NCBI GenBank assembly: GCA_023460175.1
Contig: JAEWRC010000071.1
Location: 1 to 27,076 of the forward strand
DNA from: Actinomycetes bacterium
GTDB taxonomy: Bacteria > Actinomycetota > Actinomycetes > Mycobacteriales > Mycobacteriaceae
DNA length: 27,076 nt
Reading direction: 5' to 3'
This document shows positions 1 to 7,146 of the stretch, piece after piece (within the stretch, counting starts at the first letter, position 1; every line of letters begins with the position of its first letter). The notes under the pieces were generated by a model. It ran no database searches and was not told the DNA's origin. It saw only the letters and a list, made by a program, of their open reading frames with translations. A program made the translations under genes and the position numbers.

Positions 1-573
1 CCGGTGCAGCGCGCCCCGGAACCGGCGGCCGTCCCGGCCGACGCCGCCGCGCCGGCCACCGACGCGCCGCGCATGGCGACTCCCGCCGAGGCCGACCTGT
101 TGGCGGCCAGTTCGCCGGTCGCGGCCGCGCGCGACTTCCAGTTCGAACTGCCCGCCGGGGTGACCCCGGAATCCGGGTTGCAGGTCAAGACCATCTGGGT
201 GGCGCGTGCCATCAGCGTGATGTTCCCCGAGATCAACACCATCGGCGGGTACCGGCAGGATCCGCTCAAGTGGCACCCCAACGGCCTGGCGATCGACGTG
301 ATGATCCCGAACCACAACAGCGACAAGGGTATTGAGCTCGGCAACCAGATCGCCGGCCTGGCGCTGGCCAACGCCGAGCGCTGGGGTGTGCTGCACGTGA
401 TCTGGCGGCAGGGTTACTACCCCGGCATCGGCGCACCGAGTTGGACGGCGGACTACGGCTCGGAAACGCTGAACCACTACGACCACGTGCACATCGCCAC
501 CGACGGCGGCGGCTACCCGACCGGGGACGAAACCTACTTCCTGGGGTCGATGGAGCCCGAACCCAAGAGTTAG
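1..573 (+). CDS. secreted M15-like cell-wall enzyme (ARB_07466-like C-terminal domain), 5' truncated
   Basis: The reading frame is open from base 1, so the true start and any signal peptide lie outside the window. The visible N-terminal 45 residues are Ala/Pro-rich linker. The rest is a compact domain of about 140 residues containing WHPNGLAIDVMIP and HYDHVHI. These match the H...D...H zinc-ligand pattern of the M15/VanY-like peptidase fold, which in mycobacteria occurs as the ARB_07466-like C-terminal domain of secreted proteins. A role in cutting or binding peptidoglycan stem peptides outside the membrane is inferred from the fold, not shown. The gene ends TAG 17 bases from the stop of the convergent proteasome-like gene, with no room for a terminator. 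Family assignment fairly sure; substrate unknown. Confidence 0.7.
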   Translation, partial: PVQRAPEPAAVPADAAAPATDAPRMATPAEADLLAASSPVAAARDFQFELPAGVTPESGLQVKTIWVARAISVMFPEINTIGGYRQDPLKWHPNGLAIDVMIPNHNSDKGIELGNQIAGLALANAERWGVLHVIWRQGYYPGIGAPSWTADYGSETLNHYDHVHIATDGGGYPTGDETYFLGSMEPEPKS

Positions 574-589
574 TCCCCGCGCCCGCGAA

Positions 590-1288
590 TTAGTCGAAGA
601 GGACGTCGAGCGTCTTCTGCTCGCGGTCCTTCCACTGGCTGACCTGCTCGCCGACCTCGGCGACCTCCTCGGGGCTGAGGTGGTGCGCCTCCTCGGGGGT
701 GATCCGGCACAGATCCATCGGCCCACCCACACTTGGGGACGAGACCGCCAGCGCGTCGAGCACCCGCAGCACGCCCAACAGGCCGTAATCGACGCTGCGG
801 TCGGACATGTTGAAGTTCTCCAGCAGCGTGTAGGCCTGCTGCGCCATCGGCGCACCGCTGCCGATGGCCTGGAACCCGGTGCCCTCGTGCCGGCCGATCA
901 GCCCGTGCGGGTCGATGTCGACGATGAACGGCTGGTCCCCGGTGTAGCCGGCGGCCAGCACGTACGTCGCCGGGGTCGCGCCGCTGGATTCCTGCGCCGG
1001 GACCTTCTCGATGAAGCACTCGTTGTGGTGTTCGAGCACCGGAACGGTGCGCGCCTGTAGCGCCCGGCCGATGTCGTCGGCCTCCAGGATGGATTCGGGC
1101 TCCGAGCCGAAGATCTGCTCGAGGTCGTAGAGGACCGCGCGCGAGCCGCTGCCGCCCCAGGCCGCCCGCTTGCCCAGCGGATGCAGCTTCTGGTCCGGGT
1201 AGGTCAGACCGCGACCGGGGTCGGTGATCTGCGAGTCCGATCCCATCACCAGACCGTCGACGCAGCGCAGAGCGATTACAACCGTCAC
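590..1288 (-). CDS. proteasome-like Ntn-hydrolase family protein
   Basis: 232 residues beginning MTVVIALRCVDGLVMGSDSQ. This fits the N-terminal strand of proteasome beta/HslV/Anbu proteins: a Thr right after Met as possible nucleophile, then an Asp-Gly-hydrophobic turn and the G/A-SDS motif. If Met is removed, Thr2 would be N-terminal and no propeptide is needed, unlike the housekeeping mycobacterial PrcB, which has one. The later ATYVLAAGYTGDQPFIVDIDP and GAPMAQQAYTLL also fit the family's sandwich core. The C-terminal 60 residues are acidic and helical. The gene stands alone, divergent from the lipoprotein gene at 1343 and with no alpha-subunit or ATPase beside it. I infer a self-assembling peptidase-like complex of unknown substrate; it may instead be inactive. 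Confidence 0.75.
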   Translation of the reverse strand: MTVVIALRCVDGLVMGSDSQITDPGRGLTYPDQKLHPLGKRAAWGGSGSRAVLYDLEQIFGSEPESILEADDIGRALQARTVPVLEHHNECFIEKVPAQESSGATPATYVLAAGYTGDQPFIVDIDPHGLIGRHEGTGFQAIGSGAPMAQQAYTLLENFNMSDRSVDYGLLGVLRVLDALAVSSPSVGGPMDLCRITPEEAHHLSPEEVAEVGEQVSQWKDREQKTLDVLFD

Positions 1289-1342
1289 CGTTTCGATGCT
1301 GCCACAGTGTCGCCGGGACTTGCGTCGGTAAGACTGGAGGCC

Positions 1343-2926
1343 ATGACGACTTGCCGTGCGGCGCTGCTGCTCGCGGGGGCGCTGGTGCTCGGCGGCTGCG
1401 CCGGCGACCCGGACCCGGCCCCGACCGAGCCGACCTCAGCCGTGCCAGCGCAGGTCCCGGCGCCCCCGGCCCCGTCCCGCGAACTCGCCGCCGATCCGGT
1501 GGGCCTGGCCGATGACCTCGTGCACGACGAACGGGCGCTGCGGGATCCGTCGTCGTCGGAGGAGGAGCTGGCCGCCGCCGCGCACCGGCAGCAGGCGGCC
1601 TACCGCACGCTGGGGCGCCACCCCGAGTGGGACCCGATCGCGCGGCCCCGCATCCCGCCGGAGCTACTCGAGAGCTACGACTTGAATATCGACGCGCGGC
1701 GCAACCTCAGCGCGCTGGGGGAGAGCTCCGGGCTCGGCGACACGCTGCCCGCGTGGCGGATCGTCGCGCCGGCCCCGGCCGAGGAACTGCTGGGCTACTA
1801 CCGCGAGGCCGAGGCCGCCTCCGGGGTGCCCTGGGCGCACCTGGCGGCGATCAACCTGATCGAGACCGGGTTCGGCCGGATCGCGGGGACCAGCACCGCC
1901 GGGGCGCAGGGGCCCATGCAGTTCATGCCCGGCACCTGGGCGCAGTACGGGGCCGGCGGGGACATCCACGCGCCGCGCGACGCCATCCTGGCCGCGGGCC
2001 GATTCCTGGCCGCGCAGGGCTTCGCCGCCGATCGCGACAACGCGCTGTTCCGATACAACAACTCCGACCGCTACGTGCGCGCGGTCAACGACTACGCCGC
2101 GGTGTTGGCCGCCGATCCGGCGATGCTCGGCGCCTACCACCGGTGGGAGATCTACTACGTCACCACCGCCGGCGACGTGCTGCTGCCGGTCGGCTACGCC
2201 GAACCCGCGCGGATCCCCGTCGCCGAGTACCGGGCCCGCGGGGCCGCGCCGGCGGTGCGGATCTCCGAGCGCAGCGCGCAGACCCTGGACCGGATGCTGG
2301 CGGCGCCCGACCCGTCGGGGGAGTTCCTCGGAATTCCCTACGGCGCCGACACCCTGATCGGCTCGGCGACCGAGCCTGAGCAGCTCGTCGTCGACCTGGA
2401 GCGCGTCGACTGCTTCACCTACGCCGACTACGTCGAGGCGCTCAAGCGCGCCGACGACCGCGACGGCTTCCTCGACGCGCTGCGGCAGATCCGCTACCGC
2501 GACGGGGTCGTCGCCTTCGAGAGCCGCCGGCACTTCTTCACCGACTGGGCGCCGACCATCGCCACCGATGTGACCGCGACGCTGAGCGACCGCGCCGTCG
2601 AGGTGACCAAGCAGCTCAACCAGAAGGACGGCGGCGGGCTGTATCTGCCCGGGCTGCCGGTGGTGCCCCGGACCATGGCCTATGTTCCCAGCGCGGCCGT
2701 CGACGATCAGGTGCTCGCGGGGTTGCGGCCCGGAGACTACATCGGGGCCTACGCCGAGGACGGCGGCCTGGACGTCACCCACGTCGGCATCTACGAGGCG
2801 GGGCCGGACGGGCCGGTGTTTCGCAACGCGTCCTCGCTGGCCGCCGACCAGCAGGTGGTGGACACCCCGCTGCGCGACTACCTGCGCACCGTGCCGGGGA
2901 TCGTGGTGCTGCGGCCGGTGCTCTGA
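1343..2926 (+). CDS. lipoprotein with lytic transglycosylase (SLT-like) and DUF1460 amidase-like domains
   Basis: Starts at the ATG at 1343, preceded by GGAGG; the open frame extends upstream only into the neighbouring gene. 527 residues. MTTCRAALLLAGALVLGGCAG is a lipoprotein signal with lipobox LGGC. After a Pro/Ala linker and a helical segment, residues about 150-260 hold a goose-lysozyme/SLT-type transglycosylase core: AAINLIETGFGRIAG with the likely catalytic Glu, GAQGPMQFMPGTW, and YNNSDRYVRAV. Residues about 350-525 match the DUF1460 NlpC/P60-superfamily amidase-like domain: VDCFTYADYVEAL gives the likely catalytic Cys, and DVTHVGIY the His. I infer one membrane-anchored enzyme that cuts both glycan strands and stem peptides. 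Each domain is recognisable; combined activity is untested. Confidence 0.85.
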   Translation: MTTCRAALLLAGALVLGGCAGDPDPAPTEPTSAVPAQVPAPPAPSRELAADPVGLADDLVHDERALRDPSSSEEELAAAAHRQQAAYRTLGRHPEWDPIARPRIPPELLESYDLNIDARRNLSALGESSGLGDTLPAWRIVAPAPAEELLGYYREAEAASGVPWAHLAAINLIETGFGRIAGTSTAGAQGPMQFMPGTWAQYGAGGDIHAPRDAILAAGRFLAAQGFAADRDNALFRYNNSDRYVRAVNDYAAVLAADPAMLGAYHRWEIYYVTTAGDVLLPVGYAEPARIPVAEYRARGAAPAVRISERSAQTLDRMLAAPDPSGEFLGIPYGADTLIGSATEPEQLVVDLERVDCFTYADYVEALKRADDRDGFLDALRQIRYRDGVVAFESRRHFFTDWAPTIATDVTATLSDRAVEVTKQLNQKDGGGLYLPGLPVVPRTMAYVPSAAVDDQVLAGLRPGDYIGAYAEDGGLDVTHVGIYEAGPDGPVFRNASSLAADQQVVDTPLRDYLRTVPGIVVLRPVL

Positions 2927-3037
2927 GCGGGGCCGTCGGCGCCGAAAGCCCGCCGAAAATATCGTCAGGGCTGTAGATTTCGGTGGCCCACAGCCCTGAG
3001 CGTAGTCTCGGCGGGCCTGGGCCGTGGCGGTGCCGGA

Positions 3038-3075
3038 CAAAAGGAAACTGGCCAGAGCCTTGTGGCTCTGACCAG
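3038..3075 (-). terminator. Rho-independent terminator of ssrA
   Basis: On the minus strand, a 12-base-pair stem (one G-U pair, otherwise perfect; arms 3075-3064 and 3059-3048) closes a 4-base ACAA loop and is followed by UUUCCUUUUG. It starts 10 bases after the tmRNA 3' end. A canonical intrinsic terminator, which is not common in mycobacteria. Confidence 0.9.
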
Positions 3076-3084
3076 CTTCTTTCT

Positions 3085-3452
3085 CGGTGGAGCTGCCGGG
3101 AATCGAACCCGGGTCCTACGGCATTCCCTCAAGGCTTCTCCGTGCGCAGTTCGCTGTGTCTCTACTCGGATCTCTCGGTCACGCGAACAAGCCGAGATGA
3201 CGATCCCAGTCGCTGTTGGATGTCCCGATGAGTCCCGCGACCGAACTCATCGGTTGATCCCTCTAGATGACGCCAGGGTCCGGGTCGAGGGCTTTCCCGG
3301 TCTGACGGACTAGCTTCGCTTAGGCAGCGAGAGCGTAGTCGCGCTGATTGGTATCGGCGCTTAATTGGTTGCAACGACGCTTACGGTGGTCTCTTGCCTG
3401 CACCGGCACGCTTCCCTTGATTCGATGCGCGAAGTCGAAACCGTTCAGCCCC
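3085..3452 (-). ncRNA. ssrA: tmRNA (transfer-messenger RNA)
   Basis: Rescues stalled ribosomes: it is charged with Ala, enters the A site with SmpB and supplies a short reading frame that tags the broken protein for degradation. Read on the minus strand it begins GGGGCTGAACGG (3452-3441) and ends CGGGTTCGATTCCCGGCAGC then TCCACC. The first seven bases pair with CAGCTCC near the 3' end to form the tRNA-like acceptor stem. The T-arm is at about 3113-3097. The tag frame at 3358-3320 reads ADTNQRDYALAA-stop, the mycobacterial type with the ALAA degradation end; M. tuberculosis has ADSHQRDYALAA. The final A of CCA is not encoded (CCG). Length about 368 bases, normal for the genus. smpB is not in this window. 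Confidence 0.98.
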
Positions 3453-3502
3453 TTGTCTGTGAAACTTCGCCACCTACCCGCCGACCATCGACGGGACAGT
3501 TC

Positions 3503-3530
3503 ATCATACCGGCCGTTCCAACACCGTCGA
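3503..3530 (-). promoter_or_regulatory. ssrA promoter
   Basis: On the minus strand, -10 TATGAT (3508-3503) is preceded by a 16-base spacer and TCGACG (3530-3525), 4 of 6 matches to TTGACA. Transcription would begin near 3496, leaving a leader of roughly 45 bases to be trimmed by RNase P. The strong -10 suits a stable RNA gene. Confidence 0.65.
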
Positions 3531-3574
3531 GTGAATAAATAGTCCCGAACGGCTCACGGCTGGTCCGGGCCTGC

Positions 3575-4375
3575 TCAGAACTGCTGCACCCGGCTGACGC
3601 TGACGAGCGCGCCGTGCCCGGTGCGGTCGTTGCGGAACTGCACGCCGTTGTTGCCGGCCACGATGGTCCAGCCCAGCGCCCGGTAGGTCTGGTTGCCCAG
3701 CACCGTGGCCTCCTCGGCGCCGAGGTTGCCGTCGATCCAGTTCAGGCTGCCGTCCGGATTGATCTTCACGCCGTGATAGGGCCCGCTGCCGTCGAGGTGC
3801 GCGGGCCAGCTCATGCCCGCGCTCTGGCAGCCGACGAACGCGGCCTGGATCATGCACTGCAGGTCCCCGGAGGCCGTCTGCACCCCGGCGTAGCCGTAGG
3901 GGTTGACGGGGATCGGCACCGGATCGGTGCTGGGCACCGCGGCCGGGACGGTGTCGGCGGGGCGCGCGGTGAACGTCGAGGGCCGCTCGTAGGCGGTGAG
4001 GGTGAACCCGTAGTCCCGCAGCGGATGCAGATCGCTTTCCTCGCCCTCGGGCGTCCAGATCACCAGCGGGCGGCCGTCGACGACGGTCTGGGCCGCGTGG
4101 TGCGAACTGGACCAGGACAGCTCGGCGTCCATCTCCTCCGGGGAGCTGAAGTGGTCGATGTTGATGGTGCCGTCGCCGTCGTGCGGGGTGCAACTGTCGG
4201 CGTCGTCGGGCGTCGAGGGATGGCACACGGCGTCCTGCCACGCTTCCATCGAGCCGGAGATGGCCGGGCCCTCGGCCTCGCCGGCGGCGGCCTGTTGGTT
4301 CGTCGCGGAGCAGGCGACCGTGGCGACCGCGAACAGCGCCGCCGCTGCGGCACGCACCGGCGTGGTGATCCTCAT
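3575..4375 (-). CDS. putative secreted lipoprotein of unknown function
   Basis: 266 residues, ATG start. The N-terminus is a typical export signal: MRITTPVR, then an Ala-rich hydrophobic stretch ending ATVACSATN. The Cys could be lipidated, although Thr at -3 makes the lipobox weak. The mature part begins with a low-complexity Gly/Glu/Ala stretch, followed by a Cys pair (DAVCHPS and DSCTPHD). The C-terminal half (about residues 165-266) is a small compact domain with DLQCMIQAAFVGCQS, likely a disulfide, then NWIDGNLGAEEATVLGNQTYRALGWTI. I recognise the general type of mycobacterial exported hypothetical protein but no function. TAGGTT at 4389-4384 could be a -10 giving a very short leader. 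Gene real: confident. Role: unknown. Confidence 0.8.
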   Translation of the reverse strand: MRITTPVRAAAAALFAVATVACSATNQQAAAGEAEGPAISGSMEAWQDAVCHPSTPDDADSCTPHDGDGTINIDHFSSPEEMDAELSWSSSHHAAQTVVDGRPLVIWTPEGEESDLHPLRDYGFTLTAYERPSTFTARPADTVPAAVPSTDPVPIPVNPYGYAGVQTASGDLQCMIQAAFVGCQSAGMSWPAHLDGSGPYHGVKINPDGSLNWIDGNLGAEEATVLGNQTYRALGWTIVAGNNGVQFRNDRTGHGALVSVSRVQQF

Positions 4376-4459
4376 GGTCGGGGAACCTAGCCGAGAACCC
4401 CGGTCACGGCCGGTTCGATGCTCCCTTGTTACTGACTCTTGACCGGTCCGAGGCCGTCG

Positions 4460-4654
4460 TCAGTCGAGGTTGCTGCTCCGGTCGCCGATGAACGCGAGCA
4501 GGGCGTCGCCGCCGGCGGTCAGGCGGTCGACCTCTTCGCCGCCGTCGCAGGTGAACAATCCGACGGTGATGGACTCGGCGGTGCGATGGAGCACCTGCCA
4601 GACGGCGCCGGCATCCTCCCAACGTTGCAGTACCGCAACCGGATCGTCGCTCAT
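4460..4654 (-). CDS. small conserved actinobacterial protein, function unknown
   Basis: 64 residues from the ATG at 4654: begins MSDDPVAVLQRWEDAGAVW and ends in an acidic tail. It has no signal peptide or membrane segment. The alternating hydrophobic strands (AVWQVL, SITVGLF), then CDGGEEVDRL and LLAFIGDRS, suggest one small alpha/beta domain. I recognise the type as a short protein conserved across actinobacteria, with no assigned role. An upstream in-frame ATG at 4675 would add seven residues and bring the start within 10 bases of the divergent oxidoreductase gene. The much longer frame running on upstream to 5599 is antisense to that gene and is not real. Confidence 0.7.
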   Translation of the reverse strand: MSDDPVAVLQRWEDAGAVWQVLHRTAESITVGLFTCDGGEEVDRLTAGGDALLAFIGDRSSNLD

Positions 4655-4684
4655 AGCGATGATTTTGCCTGACATGATCGCCGC

Positions 4685-5554
4685 ATGGACGTGGGCCTGC
4701 ACGCGCTGGGTGTCGGCACGGGCGCCGAGCGCACCGTGATCGATGCGGTGGCGGCCGCGGCCGAGCGGGCCGGGTTCGCCACGTTGTGGGCCGGCGAGCG
4801 GGTGGTGATGGTCGACGAGTCGACGTCGCGCTACCCGTACTCCGAGGACGGGGTCAGTCCCGTTTCCGTGGACACCGACTGGCTGGACCCGTTCATCACC
4901 TTGAGTTTCGCGGGGGCGGCGACCACGCGCATCGGGTTGGCGACGGGGGTGCTGGTGCTGCCCGAACACAATCCGGTGGCGGTCGCCAAGCGCGCGGCGT
5001 CGCTGGACCGGCTGTGCGCGGGGCGGTTGGCGCTCGGCGTTGGAATCGGCTGGGTGCGTGAGGAGTTCGACGCGCTCGGCGTGCCGTTCGCGCGGCGCGC
5101 GGCGCGCACCGCCGACTACGTGGCCGCGCTGCGCGCGTTGTGGCGCTACGACGTTGCCTCGCACGACGGTGAATTCGTGCAATTCCAGGGTGTGCGGGTA
5201 AACCCGAAGCCGCGCAACCGCACGCTGCCCATCGTGCTGGGCGGCAACAGCGAGGCGGCGCTGGAGCAGGCGGCGCGCTGGGCCGACGGCTGGTACGGGT
5301 TCAACCTCGCCGACGTGGAGGAGGCGGCCGAGGCGGCCTCGACGCTGCGACGATTGACCCGGGCGGCCGGCCGCGAACCCGGGGACCTGCGGTTGTGTGC
5401 CTCGCTGCGCGAACCCATGCCCGGCGATGCCCGACGGCTCGCCGACGCCGGTTTCGACGAGATGGTGCTGGTGTCGAGTCCGCCGTACGACCCCATCGCG
5501 GCCGAGGCCTGGGTGGGCGACCTGGCGCGGCAGTGGATCGGGCCCGCGCACTGA
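4685..5554 (+). CDS. LLM-class F420-dependent oxidoreductase
   Basis: 289 residues forming one luciferase-like TIM barrel. Characteristic segments: AAERAGFATLWAGERV near residue 30, TTRIGLATGVLVLPEHNPV about 80-100, the LDRLCAGRLALGVGIGW signature about 110-125, and PIVLGGNSEAALEQAARWADGW about 180-205. These are the flavin/F420-binding parts of the LLM family, which in mycobacteria mostly uses coenzyme F420 rather than FMN. The subfamily resembles the TIGR03619-type probable F420-dependent enzymes; the substrate cannot be read from sequence. ATG start, divergent from the 64-residue protein with about 30 bases between starts. No obvious partner gene. Confidence 0.9.
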   Translation: MDVGLHALGVGTGAERTVIDAVAAAAERAGFATLWAGERVVMVDESTSRYPYSEDGVSPVSVDTDWLDPFITLSFAGAATTRIGLATGVLVLPEHNPVAVAKRAASLDRLCAGRLALGVGIGWVREEFDALGVPFARRAARTADYVAALRALWRYDVASHDGEFVQFQGVRVNPKPRNRTLPIVLGGNSEAALEQAARWADGWYGFNLADVEEAAEAASTLRRLTRAAGREPGDLRLCASLREPMPGDARRLADAGFDEMVLVSSPPYDPIAAEAWVGDLARQWIGPAH

Positions 5555-5557
5555 CAC

Positions 5558-5599
5558 TCGGGGACCTTTAACCCCGTTATCGGCGACCAAAGACCTCAA
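5558..5599 (+). promoter_or_regulatory. two candidate DosR (DevR) boxes
   Basis: The published DosR consensus is TTSGGGACTWWAGTCCCSAA. By hand, the 20-mer at 5580-5599 (TCGGCGACCAAAGACCTCAA) matches 15 of 20 positions and that at 5558-5577 (TCGGGGACCTTTAACCCCGT) matches 13 of 20. Their starts are 22 bases apart, close to two helical turns. They lie 41 bases or more upstream of the membrane-protein start at 5641, which suits hypoxia/NO induction of that gene and the cupin. No score or genome-wide comparison was possible. Confidence 0.45.
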
Positions 5600-5640
5600 C
5601 CTTCGCGCGGCGATCGTGTTGACTCGAAGGTGGAGGGATC

Positions 5641-6078
5641 ATGAACGCTGGTGTATCCGCCGCTGTGGCAGCGGTTTTCGTGTGGTTGGGCATGGTGTTG
5701 GCGATCTCGTTCCTGGAGGCGCCGCTGAAGTTCCGGGCCCCGGGGGTGACGTTGCCCATCGGTCTCGGCATCGGCCGCCTGGTGTTCCGGGCGCTGAATG
5801 GCTGCGAGGCGGTGCTGGCCGCGGTGGTTCTGGTGGCCATGATCGTGGCACCGCCGCCGACCGCCGCCATCGTCGCGTTCGGCGTGGCGGTGGGCGCGCT
5901 GGTGATCCAGCTGGCCGCGGTGCGACCGGCGTTGGTGCGCCGCTCGAACACGGTGCTGGCCGGGGGATCGGGAGGTTCCGGCCGGTCGCGGTCGCGGGTT
6001 CACTACGCTTACGTAGGGCTGGAGGCGGTCAAAGTGCTTGCCCTACTGACGACCGGCATCCTGCTGCTTACCTGGTGA
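5641..6078 (+). CDS. small four-helix membrane protein, function unknown
   Basis: 145 residues, ATG start with GGAGGG just upstream. Four hydrophobic segments: about residues 5-24, 47-68 (partly amphipathic), 73-100 and 122-143. Polar loops include EAPLKFRAPGVTLP and a Gly/Ser/Arg-rich stretch GGSGGSGRSRSR before the last helix. EAPLKFRAPG after helix 1 and RALNGCEA in helix 2 are the most distinctive parts. I do not recognise a functional family. The cupin gene follows about 20 bases later, so the two are probably co-transcribed. Two DosR-like boxes precede the gene, suggesting a stress-responsive inner-membrane protein, but that is inference. Confidence 0.8.
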   Translation: MNAGVSAAVAAVFVWLGMVLAISFLEAPLKFRAPGVTLPIGLGIGRLVFRALNGCEAVLAAVVLVAMIVAPPPTAAIVAFGVAVGALVIQLAAVRPALVRRSNTVLAGGSGGSGRSRSRVHYAYVGLEAVKVLALLTTGILLLTW

Positions 6079-6098
6079 CCGCGGAATGAGGAGTGATT

Positions 6099-6437
6099 GT
6101 GCAACCAATATCGCTGACTAAGGTCGTCGACGAGCAACTCGAGGCAGCCCGGAACGCGCGGGCCGGGCGTTCGGCCCAGACCGTGCGCGGCGGCCACGAC
6201 CACTCCCTGCGGGAGACCGTGATCGCGCTGGCCGGCGGCCAGCAACTGGCCGAGCACGAGAGCCCCGGCGAGGCCACCCTGCAGGTACTGCGCGGCAAGG
6301 TGCGCCTGATCGCCGGCGAGGAGTCCTGCGAATGCTCGACGGGTGATTTCGTGGTGATCCCGCCGGTGCGGCATTCGCTGGAGGCTGTGGAGGATTCGGC
6401 GGTTTTGCTGACGGTGCTGGCCGCGCAGCGCGGCTGA
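6099..6437 (+). CDS. small single-domain cupin protein
   Basis: 112 residues from the GTG at 6099, which has AGGAG five bases upstream. A GTG at 6093 is in frame but overlaps that ribosome site. The core is one cupin barrel: ETVIALAGGQQLAEHESPGEATLQVLRGKVRL carries the first cupin motif with only one His and one Glu, and GDFVVIPPVRHSLEA carries the second with its His. The incomplete HxH pair means metal binding may be altered. Small cupins of this kind often sense or bind small molecules; the ligand is unknown. Its stop lies just before the mbtK iron box, so it is probably the last gene of the unit starting at 5641. Confidence 0.82.
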   Translation: MQPISLTKVVDEQLEAARNARAGRSAQTVRGGHDHSLRETVIALAGGQQLAEHESPGEATLQVLRGKVRLIAGEESCECSTGDFVVIPPVRHSLEAVEDSAVLLTVLAAQRG

Positions 6438-6439
6438 AG

Positions 6440-6474
6440 GTAGGTAAACCTAGCCTTCCTGGCTCCGGTAGGCT
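6440..6474 (+). promoter_or_regulatory. mbtK promoter with IdeR iron box
   Basis: GTAGGTAAACCTAGCCTTC (6440-6458) resembles the IdeR consensus TWAGGTWAGSCTWACCTWA, with AGGTAA and CCTA-CCT conserved. TAGGCT at 6469-6474 is a good mycobacterial -10, ending 9 bases before the ATG. The predicted transcript therefore starts at or within a few bases of the start codon, and no Shine-Dalgarno sequence is present. IdeR with Fe2+ would cover the -35 region and repress the gene. Confidence 0.7.
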
Positions 6475-6483
6475 CACCGCTCA

Positions 6484-7137
6484 ATGATTGAGCCAGCGCC
6501 GAGCCCCGCATCGCCCAATGGGTCCGCCACCGCGACGACGGACGTCCTGCCCGTGCTGCCCCGGGAACTGACCGATATTTCCGCGGACGTGCGCGCGGTC
6601 CCGCCGCCGCCGACGCCCTCGATCGGCGAGCCGTACGGCATCCGATTGGTCGACCCGGCGGCGGATGCGCCGATGATCTCGGAGTGGATGAACCGCCCGC
6701 ACCTGGTCGAGGGGTGGGAATCGGCCTGGCCGACGGATCGCTGGCGCGGCTATCTGCGGGCGCAGTTGGCCGGCACCTACTCGCGGCCGCTGGTGTGCAG
6801 CCGCCACGGCGAGGATCTCGGGTACCTGGAGATCTACCGCGCTGCCAAGGATTCGATCGCGCCGCGCTACGACGCCGATCCCTATGATCTGGGTCTGCAC
6901 GCGGCCATCGCCGATCTGCGGATCGTCAATCGGGGCTTCGGTCCGCTGCTGCTGCCGCGGGTCACCAAGAGCCTGTTCGAGCTCGAACCGCGTTGCCGGC
7001 GAATCATGTTCGATCCGGATCACCGCAACACCGGGGCGCGTCGGCTCTGCGAGTTCGCCGGGTGTGAATTCCTCGGCGAGCACGACATGTCCAACCGGCG
7101 CATGGCGCTCTACGCGCTGCACCGGCCGGCGGACTGA
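6484..7137 (+). CDS. mbtK: mycobactin lysine N6-acyltransferase MbtK
   Basis: Transfers the long acyl chain from carrier protein MbtL to the N6 of the lysine that becomes part of mycobactin. 217 residues, GNAT fold of the siderophore (IucB/Rv1347c) type. A Pro/Ala-rich N-terminal stretch of about 45 residues is followed by YGIRLVDP, ISEWMNRPHLVEGWE, GTYSRPL, DPYDLGLHAAIADL, NRGFGPLLLPR, RRIMFDPDHRNTGARRLCE and FLGEHDMSNRRMALYAL, all nearly as in M. tuberculosis Rv1347c. The conserved His of GLHAAI and the Asp of FDPDHRN are the proposed catalytic pair in that protein. It converges on mbtN with 9 bases between stops, the same arrangement as in M. tuberculosis. Iron-repressed by the box upstream. 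Confidence 0.96.
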   Translation: MIEPAPSPASPNGSATATTDVLPVLPRELTDISADVRAVPPPPTPSIGEPYGIRLVDPAADAPMISEWMNRPHLVEGWESAWPTDRWRGYLRAQLAGTYSRPLVCSRHGEDLGYLEIYRAAKDSIAPRYDADPYDLGLHAAIADLRIVNRGFGPLLLPRVTKSLFELEPRCRRIMFDPDHRNTGARRLCEFAGCEFLGEHDMSNRRMALYALHRPAD

Positions 7138-7146
7138 CCGCGCGGG

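Noticed and set aside
1664..3040. Long minus-strand frame of 458 codons
   Set aside because: Arg/Val/Gly-rich shadow of the transglycosylase-DUF1460 gene; high GC keeps it open.
4460..5599. Long minus-strand frame of 379 codons
   Set aside because: Antisense to the clear LLM oxidoreductase; only its last 64 codons look like a protein.
6466..6478. Second iron-box-like sequence GGTAGGCTCACC before mbtK
   Set aside because: One base short of the consensus core and better explained as the -10 region.
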